Assembly: GCF_002760615.1 (NCBI RefSeq)
Contig: NZ_AWWI01000049.1
Coordinates: forward strand, 1-46,184
DNA from: Puniceibacterium antarcticum
GTDB lineage: Bacteria; Pseudomonadota; Alphaproteobacteria; Rhodobacterales; Rhodobacteraceae
Direction of reading: 5' to 3'
DNA length: 46,184 nt
In this document: positions 1-8,500 of the stretch, piece after piece
Numbering within the stretch: position 1 is the stretch's first letter
How the letters are laid out: each line of letters begins with the position of its first letter
Notes under the pieces: model-generated
The model's database searches: none
Seen by the model: the letters and a program-made list of their open reading frames with translations, nothing else
What the model was told of the DNA's origin: nothing
Translations under genes and position numbers: made by a program

Positions 1-2
1 TG

Positions 3-95
3 AGATGTGCCGCCCAAAAAGCCGAAGTGGTGCGCCGCGCACAGACCATGCCGGGCGTGGGACCTCCGGTCCGCGCATCGCCATGCCAGCCTGCG
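3..95 (+). pseudogene. possible IS110-family transposase remnant
   Basis: In frame 3 the left edge reads like the C-terminal half of an IS110/IS116 transposase, with a motif similar to RRAQTMPGVGP (about positions 39-71). This resembles the 'PGVGP' segment before the helix-hairpin-helix of that family. The similarity fades by about position 95, before the IS5-type element. The fragment is short and cut by the window edge, so the assignment is tentative. Positions 96-194 hold nothing I recognise. Confidence 0.3.
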
Positions 96-194
96 GTCAC
101 ATCAGCGCCGCACACAGAGGCCTGATACCTGACCGCACCCGATCACACGCTTGCGCCGTTCGAAAATCACTTGCATCAACAGGGGCATCCATAC

Positions 195-1274
195 ATGCAC
201 AAATCAGCTGACGGACGGGGCTCCCCTTTCCCCAGACGGGTTTATCCAATGGCCTTGGTGATGGGGATGCCAAGGGCGGTGTAGCCGTTCAGGATCGCAA
301 CGCGCACCTGAACCTCGGCGACCTGGCGGTCAAAGTCGCGCGCCATTAGCCGCTGGCCCAGCAGTTTTACACAATGCATCTTTGTTTCGGCACGGCTTCT
401 TCGGTGGTAGCCGCTCGAGTTCCGCCAGAGTGCGCGGCCCAGATATCTTGATGCACGCAGCGCGTCGTTCCTGGCGATGGCGCCGGCGGTGGTTGGCTTC
501 CATGGCTGGGCATTTTTTCGCGGTGGGATGACCGCAGAGGTTCCACGATCGGCCCCTCTCATGCATGTAAACATGCACTGCCGGGCAGTGGATGGCGTTA
601 TGGCATCGGCGCGTGTCGTATGCGCCATCCGCGGTCACGCTGCCAATCTCCTGATCGTGCGGGATCTGGTTGAGTAGATGAAGTAGCATCGGTGCATCCC
701 CGGTGTTGCTACCCGTGATCTCGACTGCTCTGATTTCCAGCGTTTGCTCATCAATACCGATGTGGATCTTGCGCCAGACGCGCCGTTTGGGGCCGCCATG
801 CTTGCGGGTGTTCCACTCGCCTTCCCCTTCGACCTTGATGCCGGTGCTGTCGATCAGAAGATGTAGCGGGCCGTTCGCGCCGCGATACGGGATGTTGACT
901 GCAAGCGTCCTTTGCCGTCGGCAGATGCTGCTGAAGTCAGGCACGGGCCAGTCCAGACCCGTCAGCCGCAGCAGGCTCTCGACGAAGACCTTTGTCTGGC
1001 GAAGCGCCATCCCGAAAAGCACTTTCATGGTCAAGCAAGTCTGGATCGTGGCATCACTGAAGGTCCGCGATCTGGCCCTCTTGCGGGAGGGTTTGGCATC
1101 CCAGTCCATCTCGGCGTCGAACCAGATCGTCAGTGACCCGCGGCGCTTTAACGCCGCGTTGTGATCAGCCCAGTTCGTCGTCTTGTAGGTCGGTGATGTC
1201 GGTTTGCTCATGCGGGCCAGCTACCACACCGGATTCACGACATGAATCCCTCACCCGCTTTGTGAAACAAAGCC
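195..1274 (-). mobile_element. IS5-family insertion sequence, left end damaged
   Basis: The element is read leftward. Its upstream end is the terminal repeat that reads GGCTTTGTTTCACAAA on the minus strand (1259-1274), typical of IS5-type ends. At the other end only the inner part of the matching repeat survives (GCACAAATC, 197-205). The expected outer bases are replaced by unrelated sequence, so the left tip is lost or diverged and no target duplication can be read. The transposase inside is frameshifted. The element is probably immobile and abuts the IS4 remnant to its right. Confidence 0.75.
242..1211 (-). pseudogene. IS5-family transposase, frameshifted
   Basis: Start ATG at 1211. The first ~210 codons give a good IS5-type DDE transposase with LLIDSTGIKVEGEGEW (catalytic Asp) and GSVTADGAYDTRRCHNAI (second Asp). 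Near 545-600 the frame breaks. The conserved C-terminal part (IIPPRKN-like segment, then SGYHRRSRAETKMHCVKLLG with the catalytic Glu) continues in another frame to 242. The break coincides with a small inverted repeat, TGCATGTAAACATGCA (562-577), absent from family members I know, so a small indel probably occurred there. No intact product of the usual ~310-320 residues can be made without recoding. Confidence 0.85.
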
Positions 1275-1315
1275 GGCGCGAATACTCGCTGCGGTCTTAC
1301 CTGTCACGCTGCAAG

Positions 1316-1786
1316 GGTGAGCACGGCTTTACTGCAACCCTGCCAGCCAAGGCAGATCAGTCGGCCCTTGAACTGCACTTTGGCGCAAGGCGTATCAAAG
1401 GAGGTGAGTTGCTCATCGTTGCCTGCTCCGAACCGCTTCGTGGATCGCGCATCCTGCGATACTAGCGGTGGCGCTGGTTCATCGAGTGCATGTTTGCTGA
1501 CAGCAAAACAAAGGGGCCAAACCTCGAGGATACGAGGATGCAACTCTCCAAAAGGTTGAGCCTTCTGATGGAGGTCTGCGCGATCGCTCTCGCCATGGCA
1601 TGTCACACAGCTTCCAGGCTCATGGGGTCAAAATATCTCGCCCGGAAAAAGCACGGGTACTGTTCAAAGTCGTGGTTCAGAACTGGTTTCGATGAACTGC
1701 GCCGCCGCCTTCGCACAAACGACACTCCCCTGATCACAGGCAAAAAATACGCCATCAGAAAACGCTTCAGACCGAGAATCGCTTAG
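1316..1786 (+). pseudogene. IS4-family transposase, C-terminal remnant
   Basis: One reading frame from about 1316 to the stop at 1784-1786 matches the C-terminal third of an IS4-type transposase. It has GARRIKGGELLIVA, then RWRWFIECMFADSKTKG with the YREK-like Glu region, the LEDTRMQLSKRLSLLM helix and a KSWFRTGFDELRRRLR tail. A TAG stop (1463-1465) interrupts it just before RWRW. The N-terminal two thirds are missing; the left edge lies next to the IS5 element, which may have replaced them. Its last 86 bp recur at 4690-4775. Confidence 0.75.
1697..1782 (+). repeat. 86-bp direct repeat, copy 1 (IS4 3' end)
   Basis: This segment is nearly identical (two mismatches by eye) to 4690-4775. It encodes the final residues of the IS4-family transposase, LRRRLRTNDTPLITGKKYAI and onward. 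The match stops abruptly on both sides, so the copies are breakpoints of duplication or deletion events involving the same IS. Confidence 0.85.
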
Positions 1787-1869
1787 TGTGACAAGACCGA
1801 CCAGAGCTTCTCCGCCATGATCTACATCTCAGCCGGAATCATAAACGCACGCTGAATCTCAACAGGCCC
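1787..1869 (+). pseudogene. 3' end of an IS427-group (IS5 family) element
   Basis: The 22 codons before TGA 1853-1855 read CDKTDQSFSAMIYISAGIIN and onward, the usual C-terminus of an IS427-group transposase. They are followed by the terminal repeat ATCTCAACAGGCCC and a TA. The same repeat in mirror form opens the element at 2986. Everything upstream of this tail is gone and replaced by the IS4 remnant. The element once ended at about 1869, next to a TA target. Confidence 0.7.
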
Positions 1870-1871
1870 TA

Positions 1872-2030
1872 GGACGTGCCTTTGCTGCCACCCTTGTCGA
1901 TCCGGCAGATCGGGCAAGGCTCTGGCCCGCAGACAGCCCCGCAAGCATCCCTGCCGCCCGCGCCATCGGCCTAGCGGTGCAGACCCTGCGCGGCCCGCTC
2001 AACAAACTGCGCGATGGCCTGTCGTTCTGA
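1872..2030 (+). pseudogene. C-terminal remnant of an unidentified gene
   Basis: From the IS end at 1869 an open frame runs to TGA 2028-2030 and reads like real protein (GRAFAATLVDPADRARLW, later LAVQTLRGPLNKLRDGLSF). It has no start codon of its own and begins at the IS junction. It looks like the last ~50 codons of a chromosomal-type gene cut by the IS427-group insertion. I cannot assign the family. Confidence 0.35.
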
Positions 2031-2216
2031 CGGGGCGGGATCTTTCTTAACCATTTCCACCTAGCGTTGGCGCGCCCGCAGGCTCTGCGGATGCGAACCT
2101 CGGGCAAACCCTCGCCCTGCTTTGACAATCCCTGGCGAAATGAGGATGGTTCGGAACTGACCTGCCAAGACACCTGCCCGCATCGACCGCCCATCCCTGC
2201 CAAACACGGCCCAATC

Positions 2217-2945
2217 ATGACGCAAGACCCGTCTGAAACCAAAGACATACTGAACAAAATGAACCCAGAATTCGAAATCCTCAGGACACTGACCGTCATC
2301 AATCCCAGACAGCTCCAGTCCCGCATAGGAAACGAAACGCTGGTTGTGTGCGGCTCTCCCCGGGGCATGACATCGCTTGTGGCGTTCAGCATCTACGAAC
2401 TGGGGTATTTCATCGGCCATCACCTTGGCGCCAAGAACTTCGAAGATCAGGATTTTCTGGGTGCCATTCCGCCCGCAACCTGGCTGCCTGTCTCGCTCAC
2501 CAACCGAAAGAAGTTTGTGGATCTGGTGGCAGACCGAAATGCCAGCCACACGCGATGGGGATTCAAGCTGCCCCGTGCCTCTGAACATATCCCTGCGCTC
2601 AGAAAACATCTGCGCAATCCGATTTTTGTAGTTTGTGCCCGCAATCCAATGGGAATCGCCCGTTCCGTGCAGCGCCGGGAAGCTCAGTTCGACGGCACCC
2701 TGCGCGATCTGCTGACCATCGGCACACGCTATATTCAGGCCATTGAATTGTTGTCTCAGGACACGGAAACGCCGTCGATCATCGTGAATATGGACGAAGC
2801 GTCACATATCCCCGCAGTCTTTCTGCAGGAGTTGTCCGAAACACTTGGCCTGCAAGGGGACCTTGCGGCCATAAAGAACCGGATCACCGGCCGGGGCTAT
2901 AAGGAAGGATCGCCGCGCGACGGTGTGACCTTCAAGAACCAGTAG
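2217..2945 (+). CDS. sulfotransferase-like protein
   Basis: A 242-residue protein that looks like a small sulfotransferase or P-loop relative. It has a nucleotide-binding-like segment near the N-terminus (VVCGSPRGMTSLVAF, about residues 42-56) and an arginine-rich segment (FVVCARNPMGIARSVQRRE, about 140-158) similar to the PAPS 3'-phosphate site of sulfotransferases. The P-loop lacks the usual Ser-Gly-Thr, so donor use is uncertain. The frame is open from 2067, but ATG 2217 (or 2259) fits better because the upstream 50 codons look non-coding. It stands alone between IS remnants, probably a survivor of a larger polysaccharide cluster. It may sulfate a sugar residue of the plasmid's polysaccharide (inference). 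Confidence 0.6.
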   Translation: MTQDPSETKDILNKMNPEFEILRTLTVINPRQLQSRIGNETLVVCGSPRGMTSLVAFSIYELGYFIGHHLGAKNFEDQDFLGAIPPATWLPVSLTNRKKFVDLVADRNASHTRWGFKLPRASEHIPALRKHLRNPIFVVCARNPMGIARSVQRREAQFDGTLRDLLTIGTRYIQAIELLSQDTETPSIIVNMDEASHIPAVFLQELSETLGLQGDLAAIKNRITGRGYKEGSPRDGVTFKNQ

Positions 2946-2985
2946 CCTGCATCGCCTCCGTTGCCCGGCCCGCCTCTATCGCCTA

Positions 2986-3537
2986 GGTCCTGTTGAGATT
3001 CAGGATTCCCCATCGGTGTGATTTCTGATTCAAACTTCCAAAAGAGAGTTTTGAATGCGATCAGATCGTTTTGTCATCACGGATCGGATGTGGGCGCTTA
3101 TGGAACCACGTTGTTTGGGTAAGAAATCCGACCTGGGTCGCACGGGCAGTGATGCCCGACTGTTTCTTGAAGCGGTTTTGTGGATTGCCCGCACCGACAG
3201 CCCCTGGCGGGATCTCCCACCGCATTTCGGCAAATGGAACACCATCTTTAAACGGTTTCGGGATTGGGTCAAAGCCGATGTTTTCAAAAGAAGTTTTGAG
3301 GCGTTGTCCGGTGAGCCGGACATGGAATACGTCATGGTTGACGGAACGATCGTCAAAGTCCACCGTCACGGTCAGGGCGCAAAAGGGGGACTCAAAGCAA
3401 GGCTATAGGCAGGTCCCGCGGTGGGTTGAGCACCAAAATACTGGCGCTGGTGGACGGGCTCGGCAACCTCGTCCGTTTCAGCGTGATGCCCGGTCAACGC
3501 AGCGAAACGACGGGGTCAGTGGGCTGATGGAAGGGAT
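2986..3537 (+). pseudogene. IS427-group transposase, 5' part, split by a nested IS
   Basis: The terminal repeat GGTCCTGTTGAGATTCAGG starts at 2986 after a TA target. ORF A (3055-3408) starts MRSDRFVITDRMWALMEPR and holds the SPWRDLPPHFGKWN and MVDGTIVKVH (catalytic Asp) motifs. Synthesis would need a -1 shift near the A/G-run (about 3380-3390) into the IGRSRGGLSTKILALVDGLG frame. About 3510 one base is missing, which kills that second frame. At 3537 the gene is interrupted by the intact element 3540-4380 and resumes at 4383. Confidence 0.8.
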
Positions 3538-3539
3538 TA

Positions 3540-4380
3540 GGGCCCGTGGACATTCAGGATTCCCATTGGGCCTGATTTCTGATTCAAACTTCCAAAATGG
3601 AGGTTTGAATGAACGAGCATCGGTTTGTGGTGTCGGACGTCTTGTGGCAGCGGCTTGAGCCGCATCTTTCAGGTAAGGTCAGCGATGCCGGAGTCACGGC
3701 AAAGAACAATCGCCTGTTTCTGGAAGCGGTTTTCTGGCGGGTGCGCACAGGGTCGCCCTGGCGCGACCTGCCGCCTGCCTTTGGTCACTGGAACAGCCAG
3801 TTCCGGCGGTTTCGCCGGTGGGCCAGATCCGGAGTATTCGAGAGTCTTTTCAAAGCCATGAGCGAAGACCCCGACCTCGAATACGCGCTCATCGACGGAA
3901 CCATCGTTCAGGTTCACCAGAAGGCAACCGGCGCAAAAGGGGGGCTCGAACTCAAGCCATCGGACGCTCGCGCGGCGGGCTGACGACCAAGATCGTGGCG
4001 TTAGTGGATGCGCTCGGCAATCTGGTGCGCTTCCTGCTGCTGCCGGGACAAGCGCATGATATGAAAGGCGTCGCGCCGTTGATCAAAGGCGTTTCTTTTG
4101 ACGCACTGCTGGCGGACAAGGCGTTCGATGCGGACTGGTTGTTGCAAGACCTCGACCGGCGCGGTGCAACCGCTGTGATCCCTCCCGAAGCCAACCGCAG
4201 AATCCAGCGTGATTATGACGTGGAGGTCTACAAATGGCGGCATCTGGTGGAAAACTACTTCGCAAAGATCAAAGAGTTCAGAGGGATAGCCACAAGGTAC
4301 GACAAAACCGACTGCAGCTACGCAGCGTGTTGGAACCTCGTCGCAGCACTCATAGCCTCAAGATGATTGTCCACAGGCCC
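3540..4380 (+). mobile_element. complete IS427-group IS (IS5 family), nested
   Basis: An 841-bp element with terminal repeats GGGCCCGTGGACA (left) and, inverted, GGGCCTGTGGACA (right), flanked by a TA duplication (3538-3539 and 4381-4382). Removing the element plus one TA joins the host transposase exactly in frame (Gly-Ile-Ser-Cys-Ala-Ala-Phe-Leu-Ala). That proves insertion into the older IS of the same group. Both ORFs are intact apart from the expected frameshift, so this copy may still be mobile. Confidence 0.9.
3609..4366 (+). CDS. IS427-group transposase (programmed -1 frameshift)
   Basis: DDE transposase made from two overlapping frames. ORF A starts at ATG 3609 (MNEHRFVVSDVLWQRLEP) and contains SPWRDLPPAFGHWN and ALIDGTIVQVHQ, the first catalytic Asp. 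ORF B carries AIGRSRGGLTTKIVALVDAL, the second Asp in LLADKAFDADWLL, and the catalytic Glu region YKWRHLVENYFAKIKEFRGI, ending at 4366. The overlap contains an AAAAGGGGGG run (about 3935-3945), the usual slippery site of this group, and the frames are offset by -1. Full length is about 250 residues, normal for the group. ORF A alone would stop at 3983. Confidence 0.85.
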
Positions 4381-4382
4381 TA

Positions 4383-4615
4383 GTTGCGCAGCCTTCCTCG
4401 CCGACAGGGCTTACGACGCGGATTGGCTGCGGGAAATGTTGACGTCACGTGGCATCGAGCACGTCATTCCCGCCAGAAAAGGACGCAAACACCCTGCGCC
4501 CCGCGATGAAGAGAAATACAAATGACGGCATCTGGTGAAAAACTACTTTCAGAAACTTTAAGAATTCAAACGCATAGCCACAAGGTATGACAAAACCGCA
4601 GACTACACTACACTG
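4383..4615 (+). pseudogene. IS427-group transposase, 3' part of the split copy
   Basis: Continuation of the transposase interrupted at 3537. It reads AAFLADRAYDADWLREML, then SRGIEHVIPARKGRK, EEKYK, RHLVKNYFQKL and EFKRIATRYDKTA. Two in-frame stops replace conserved residues (TGA for the Trp of KWRH, TAA for a Lys before EFKR). The 3' end and terminal repeat are missing; homology stops near 4615, where unrelated sequence begins. The host copy was therefore decaying and is also truncated. Confidence 0.8.
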
Positions 4616-4689
4616 GGCACATGTTGCGGATTTTGGGGCTGGTGCCGACCGTCGAGATGGATTCTGAACACGAACTGTTTCCCTGCACA

Positions 4690-4775
4690 CTGCGCCGCCG
4701 CCTTCGCACAAACGACACACCCCTGATCACAGGCAAAAAATACGCCATCAGAAAACGCTTCAGACCGAGATTCGC
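4690..4775 (+). repeat. 86-bp direct repeat, copy 2 (IS4 3' end)
   Basis: Near-identical to 1697-1782 and encoding the same IS4-family transposase tail (LRRRLRTNDTPLITGKKYAI and onward). Here the preceding codons are unrelated and the frame continues without the stop of copy 1. It is an isolated 3'-end scrap. The two copies flank the whole IS/sulfotransferase block 1783-4689 in direct orientation, so recombination between them could delete that block. Confidence 0.8.
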
Positions 4776-5074
4776 CAGTGTGGTGCTCGTCATTGGAAAG
4801 CCATTAGGCGTCCATCCGGTCTTTGGAAATATCGAGTCCAATGGTATCAGTCACTGTCTTTTCCTCACCTTGTCTTGTCATGCGGGCCCAACGCTGAAAA
4901 CGGGGCCTAAGTATCCGTTCAGGTCAGTAGAAAAGACGGGTGCGACCATACTAATAGACGGCACACACCGGCCAAGAGGGTAACGGCCCGACCCCCGCCA
5001 CTGCCGGGTAAAATGCCACGCCGGGCAGCGGCTCCAATCTCGCACAGGAGCCGACTTATTCATAAGACAAGAGG
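4776..5074. other. stretch with no recognisable gene
   Basis: About 300 bp between the IS4 scrap and the IS5-type remnant. Short open frames exist on both strands, but none has a family-like sequence, a convincing ribosome binding site or a plausible length. It is probably a mosaic of eroded IS ends. Confidence 0.5.
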
Positions 5075-5414
5075 GGATCATGATTGTCTTGGGATCAGTG
5101 CTCTCGGCGGCCAGCCCACCATGATCCGGGCGAAAACCCCGTCATCGCTCCAGCGCTTGCAGCGATTGTAGAGGGTCTTCGCTGGTCCCTATTCCCTCGG
5201 TGCGTCGCACCACCGCAAACCATTGCGATTGATGAAGATAATGCCGCTCAGAATCCGCAGATCATCCATGCGTGGGCGGCCATGGCTCTTGGGAAAGAAG
5301 GGGCAAAGGCGCTCTATCTGCGCTTCGGTCAGCCAGAACAAGTTGCTCATCGATCAGGTCTCCTTTGCGGATCCTGAATCACGCCGAAAGCGTGAAATCA
5401 ATTGGTCTGGAGCC
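5075..5414 (-). pseudogene. IS5-family transposase, 5' fragment
   Basis: Reads leftward from the terminal repeat (minus-strand GGCTCCAGACC, from 5414, next to a TA at 5415-5416). ATG 5350 starts MSNLFWLTEAQIERLCPFFP, then GRPRMDDLRILSGIIFINR and NGLRWCDAPRE, typical of a two-frame IS5-type transposase. The next codon, a Tyr in relatives, is a TAG stop. After TLYNRCKRWSDDGVFARIM the frame shifts again, and homology ends just after PKTIMI near 5085. Only the first ~90 codons remain, so the copy is dead. Confidence 0.75.
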
Positions 5415-5586
5415 TAGTTACGTCTTGCAAGCCATGGCCTTTAGCTGATCCTGTGTTCTTATGGGACAGATCCATCGATATGGGTCCAGCCGAAAAACCG
5501 AAACAATCGCGGCCGGACCTTCTCTGCACAAAGAGGGAGAACTGCAGAGGTACGCAGGCCCGGAACGAGGGCATGTTGGTTGACGA

Positions 5587-8500
5587 TCATCCCGACGCAA
5601 AGAGCCCGCGACGCAAGGCGGCAAGATAGGCCCGTCCGTCTTTTTCGGTGGGCTCAAGGACAGCGCCTTCCGCCCACTCATTCCAGGCATTAACAAAGAC
5701 TAGCGGGGCGGGAAGCTGGCCGTCGCGGTGCTTGCGGATGGCATGCAGGGCAGCCTGCCGCGTCCAGTCCTCGAATTTCCCGGGGGTGGAGCCCACGAGG
5801 ATATTGGCCTGCCGGGCGCGTCGGGGCGAATTGTCCCAGTCCGGACAGATGCCGGGGGCAAGCTTTGGAAAGCTGTCGACCGCCTCAAGGCTCTGTACCG
5901 AGACCTGGTCATAGCTTTCAAAGAAATCTCCGCAGGCCTCGCTCGCCCCAGCAAGGCTTTCGCGGGCAAGCAGCCTGCGTTCAGAGCGCCGCGGAGTGCG
6001 ATGCGGCGGGAACTGGGCAACAAAATCAACAAGCTCTTCCCATTCCGGGCGGAAGTCCGGATTCCAGGTTGTCCCCAGGACCATCTCAAGCCCGAGAGAC
6101 TTGCGCAGACGCTCTCTCAAAAAATGAATCGTCCCCGGGGCGTCCGGCAGTTTGTTGAGCTGGTAGATCATCACCACCGGCTTGTCACCGATCCGGAAAT
6201 ACCGGCTGTCCGCGCTGGCCTCGATCAGATCCTGCGCGAAAAGGGACAGGGTATCCGTGCTGTAATCCTGCCGCAGGATCGCCTCGTGCGTCTTGCCGTC
6301 CCAGGCGCGTGTCCAGTCCTCGTTCGCCCAGCAATAAAAGAAGTTCGGCCCGCCCTCCGGCATCGAGAGCAACCGGTCGGTCACCGCCCCCATCAGCCGC
6401 TCGCTGCCGAAACGGTAGTAATAGACCGCCATGGCCGCGAGACCAAATTCCTGGGCGAGCTGCCCCTGCGCCGCCAGCGTTTCGGCTGTGCGCAGATCAT
6501 AATAGCCAAGCTCGCCAGGAAGACGCGGCTGGGGATGCCCATTATATCTGGGACCGGCCTTGACAACATTGCGCCATTCCGAAAAGCCGGGACCCCAGGC
6601 GCGGTCATTGACTGCAAGCGGATGGAACTGCGGCAGGTAAAAGCCGACCGCCTGGGCACGGGGTTCGTGCCGGCAGGTGAGCGCCGGAAACCAGCTGCGC
6701 GCCAGCCCGAGTGCAGGATGGTCCTGCAGTTCCCGGACTGCCGAGGACAGCCGTTCCGCGCCGTGTTTGCGGACCAGACTTTCCCATCCAGACTGGCTGA
6801 GCACCAGCCGACGTTCGTGGCTGAAGCTTTTTGACTTGGCATGATAGACATAGGTAGACAGCGTGATGCCGCAGGTCATGCCGATATCGGAGAGGCGCAG
6901 GCAATAGTCGTTCTCTTCACCATAGCCCTGCGGGAAGGCCTCCTCATCGAAATAGCCGATCCCATCAATGACCCGGCGTTTGATCGCAAAACAAAAGCCG
7001 TTCACAATCGGGCTTTGATAGACCGCCGCTGCGGGAATGCGCTCGCAGAGGCGCGCCGCCTCGGCTAGCGAGACACCTTCGGGAAGCGCGTTGAGCGCAA
7101 AATCGCCTCTGGAATCCTTGGCAAGAGGCACCGATTGCCAGGTGGCCGCATTGGACAGCGGCCCCACGATCCCGACATCAGGATCGGCTTCGCCCGCCGT
7201 CACCAAAGCCCGCACCCAGCCGGAGGGGACAATCGTGTCGCTGTTGAGAAGGATCACATAATCTGCGCAAGAGGCTTTCAGCCCGGCATTGGCGGATCGC
7301 GTGTAGCCAAGCGCGATATCGTGTCGGATCAGGATGTCAGAGGGGCAGGACACCAGATGCCTTGCAATCACCCGGCGTGTCGCCGGTGCGGAACCGTCAT
7401 CCACGATGAGCATCCGTGTACGACCGTCGCGCGCAAGGCGCGCCGAATGCAGGCAGCGCGCCACATCATCGGGGCTGTTGTGGACGCAGATGACCACATC
7501 TACTCTCAGCTGGTCACTGTCGGGGATCAGCTGGCCGGGCAAGCTTTCGCCCAGTTCGCGCAGAGGGTCGAGATGGGCGTGGCGCGTGCCGCCGTGATCG
7601 AGATAGGCAAAGCGCGGGTCCGCCCGGACCGAAAGCCCCGTGTCGATAAGCGATGTCTTTGCGGCACCGGCCTTCCAGCAGGCATAGTCGAAACTCAGCT
7701 GATCGCGACGGCTGTTGCCCTTGATCTCGCTCCACCAGATATCGAGCGCCTGTCGCGTCTCGGGCCTGCGCAAATCCATCACCATGAAGTTGGTTTCCGT
7801 CAACCCGCCATCATCGGGAAACCCTTCGGTGACATAGCGCGCCTGCTGGGCTCGCATGAGTCCGGGATCGTCCATCCTGTTGTGGATCAGCGCCGAGAGT
7901 TCCTCTGCCACGTTGGCGCGGTAAGGATGGGGCACCACGCCAAACGCCGCCCCGGCCCCGAGCGTCTGCACGATCAGCGGCGTGAGATCCCCCGTTGCGG
8001 CGATGTTTCCGTCGATCCAGACCGCGATATCGCAATCCTCAAGGACAAGATGCGGCTGCGTCTTGTGGCGGCGGGCAGTCCTGATCTGATCAGCTCCCTG
8101 AACCGCCAGGGGCCGCAGATCCCATTGCGCGCTTGGGCTAGACCCGGGTGTATCGGTGAAAAAGACGTAGCGCGCGCCGTCCACCAGGCTCTCGAAGGGA
8201 AGCGATCTCTCATAGCCTGCTGTCGCGCAGGTGAAGAAAGTGATCCTGAGCCCGGCCAAGGCCGGATTGAGCACGCTCGGTACATGGGCCATCTCACCCG
8301 TCTCAAGTCTGCGAAGACAATCAGAGGTATAGCGCGGCCCGTTAAGATAGCTGCGCGACAGCGAATGGGGTTTTTCGGCGCGGATCTGGCGGAAGGTAAA
8401 GCCGCGCCGGGCAGTGGCGAGCGGCAGCATCCGCTCGATGGCATGGGCCAGTGTCCCGTCAACCTGTCCTTCTTCGGCTTCAAACTCCGACAAGGTGAAG

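Noticed and set aside
5-211. 68-codon ORF at the left edge
   Set aside because: The better-supported reading is another frame resembling an IS110 remnant; this frame runs into the IS5 end.
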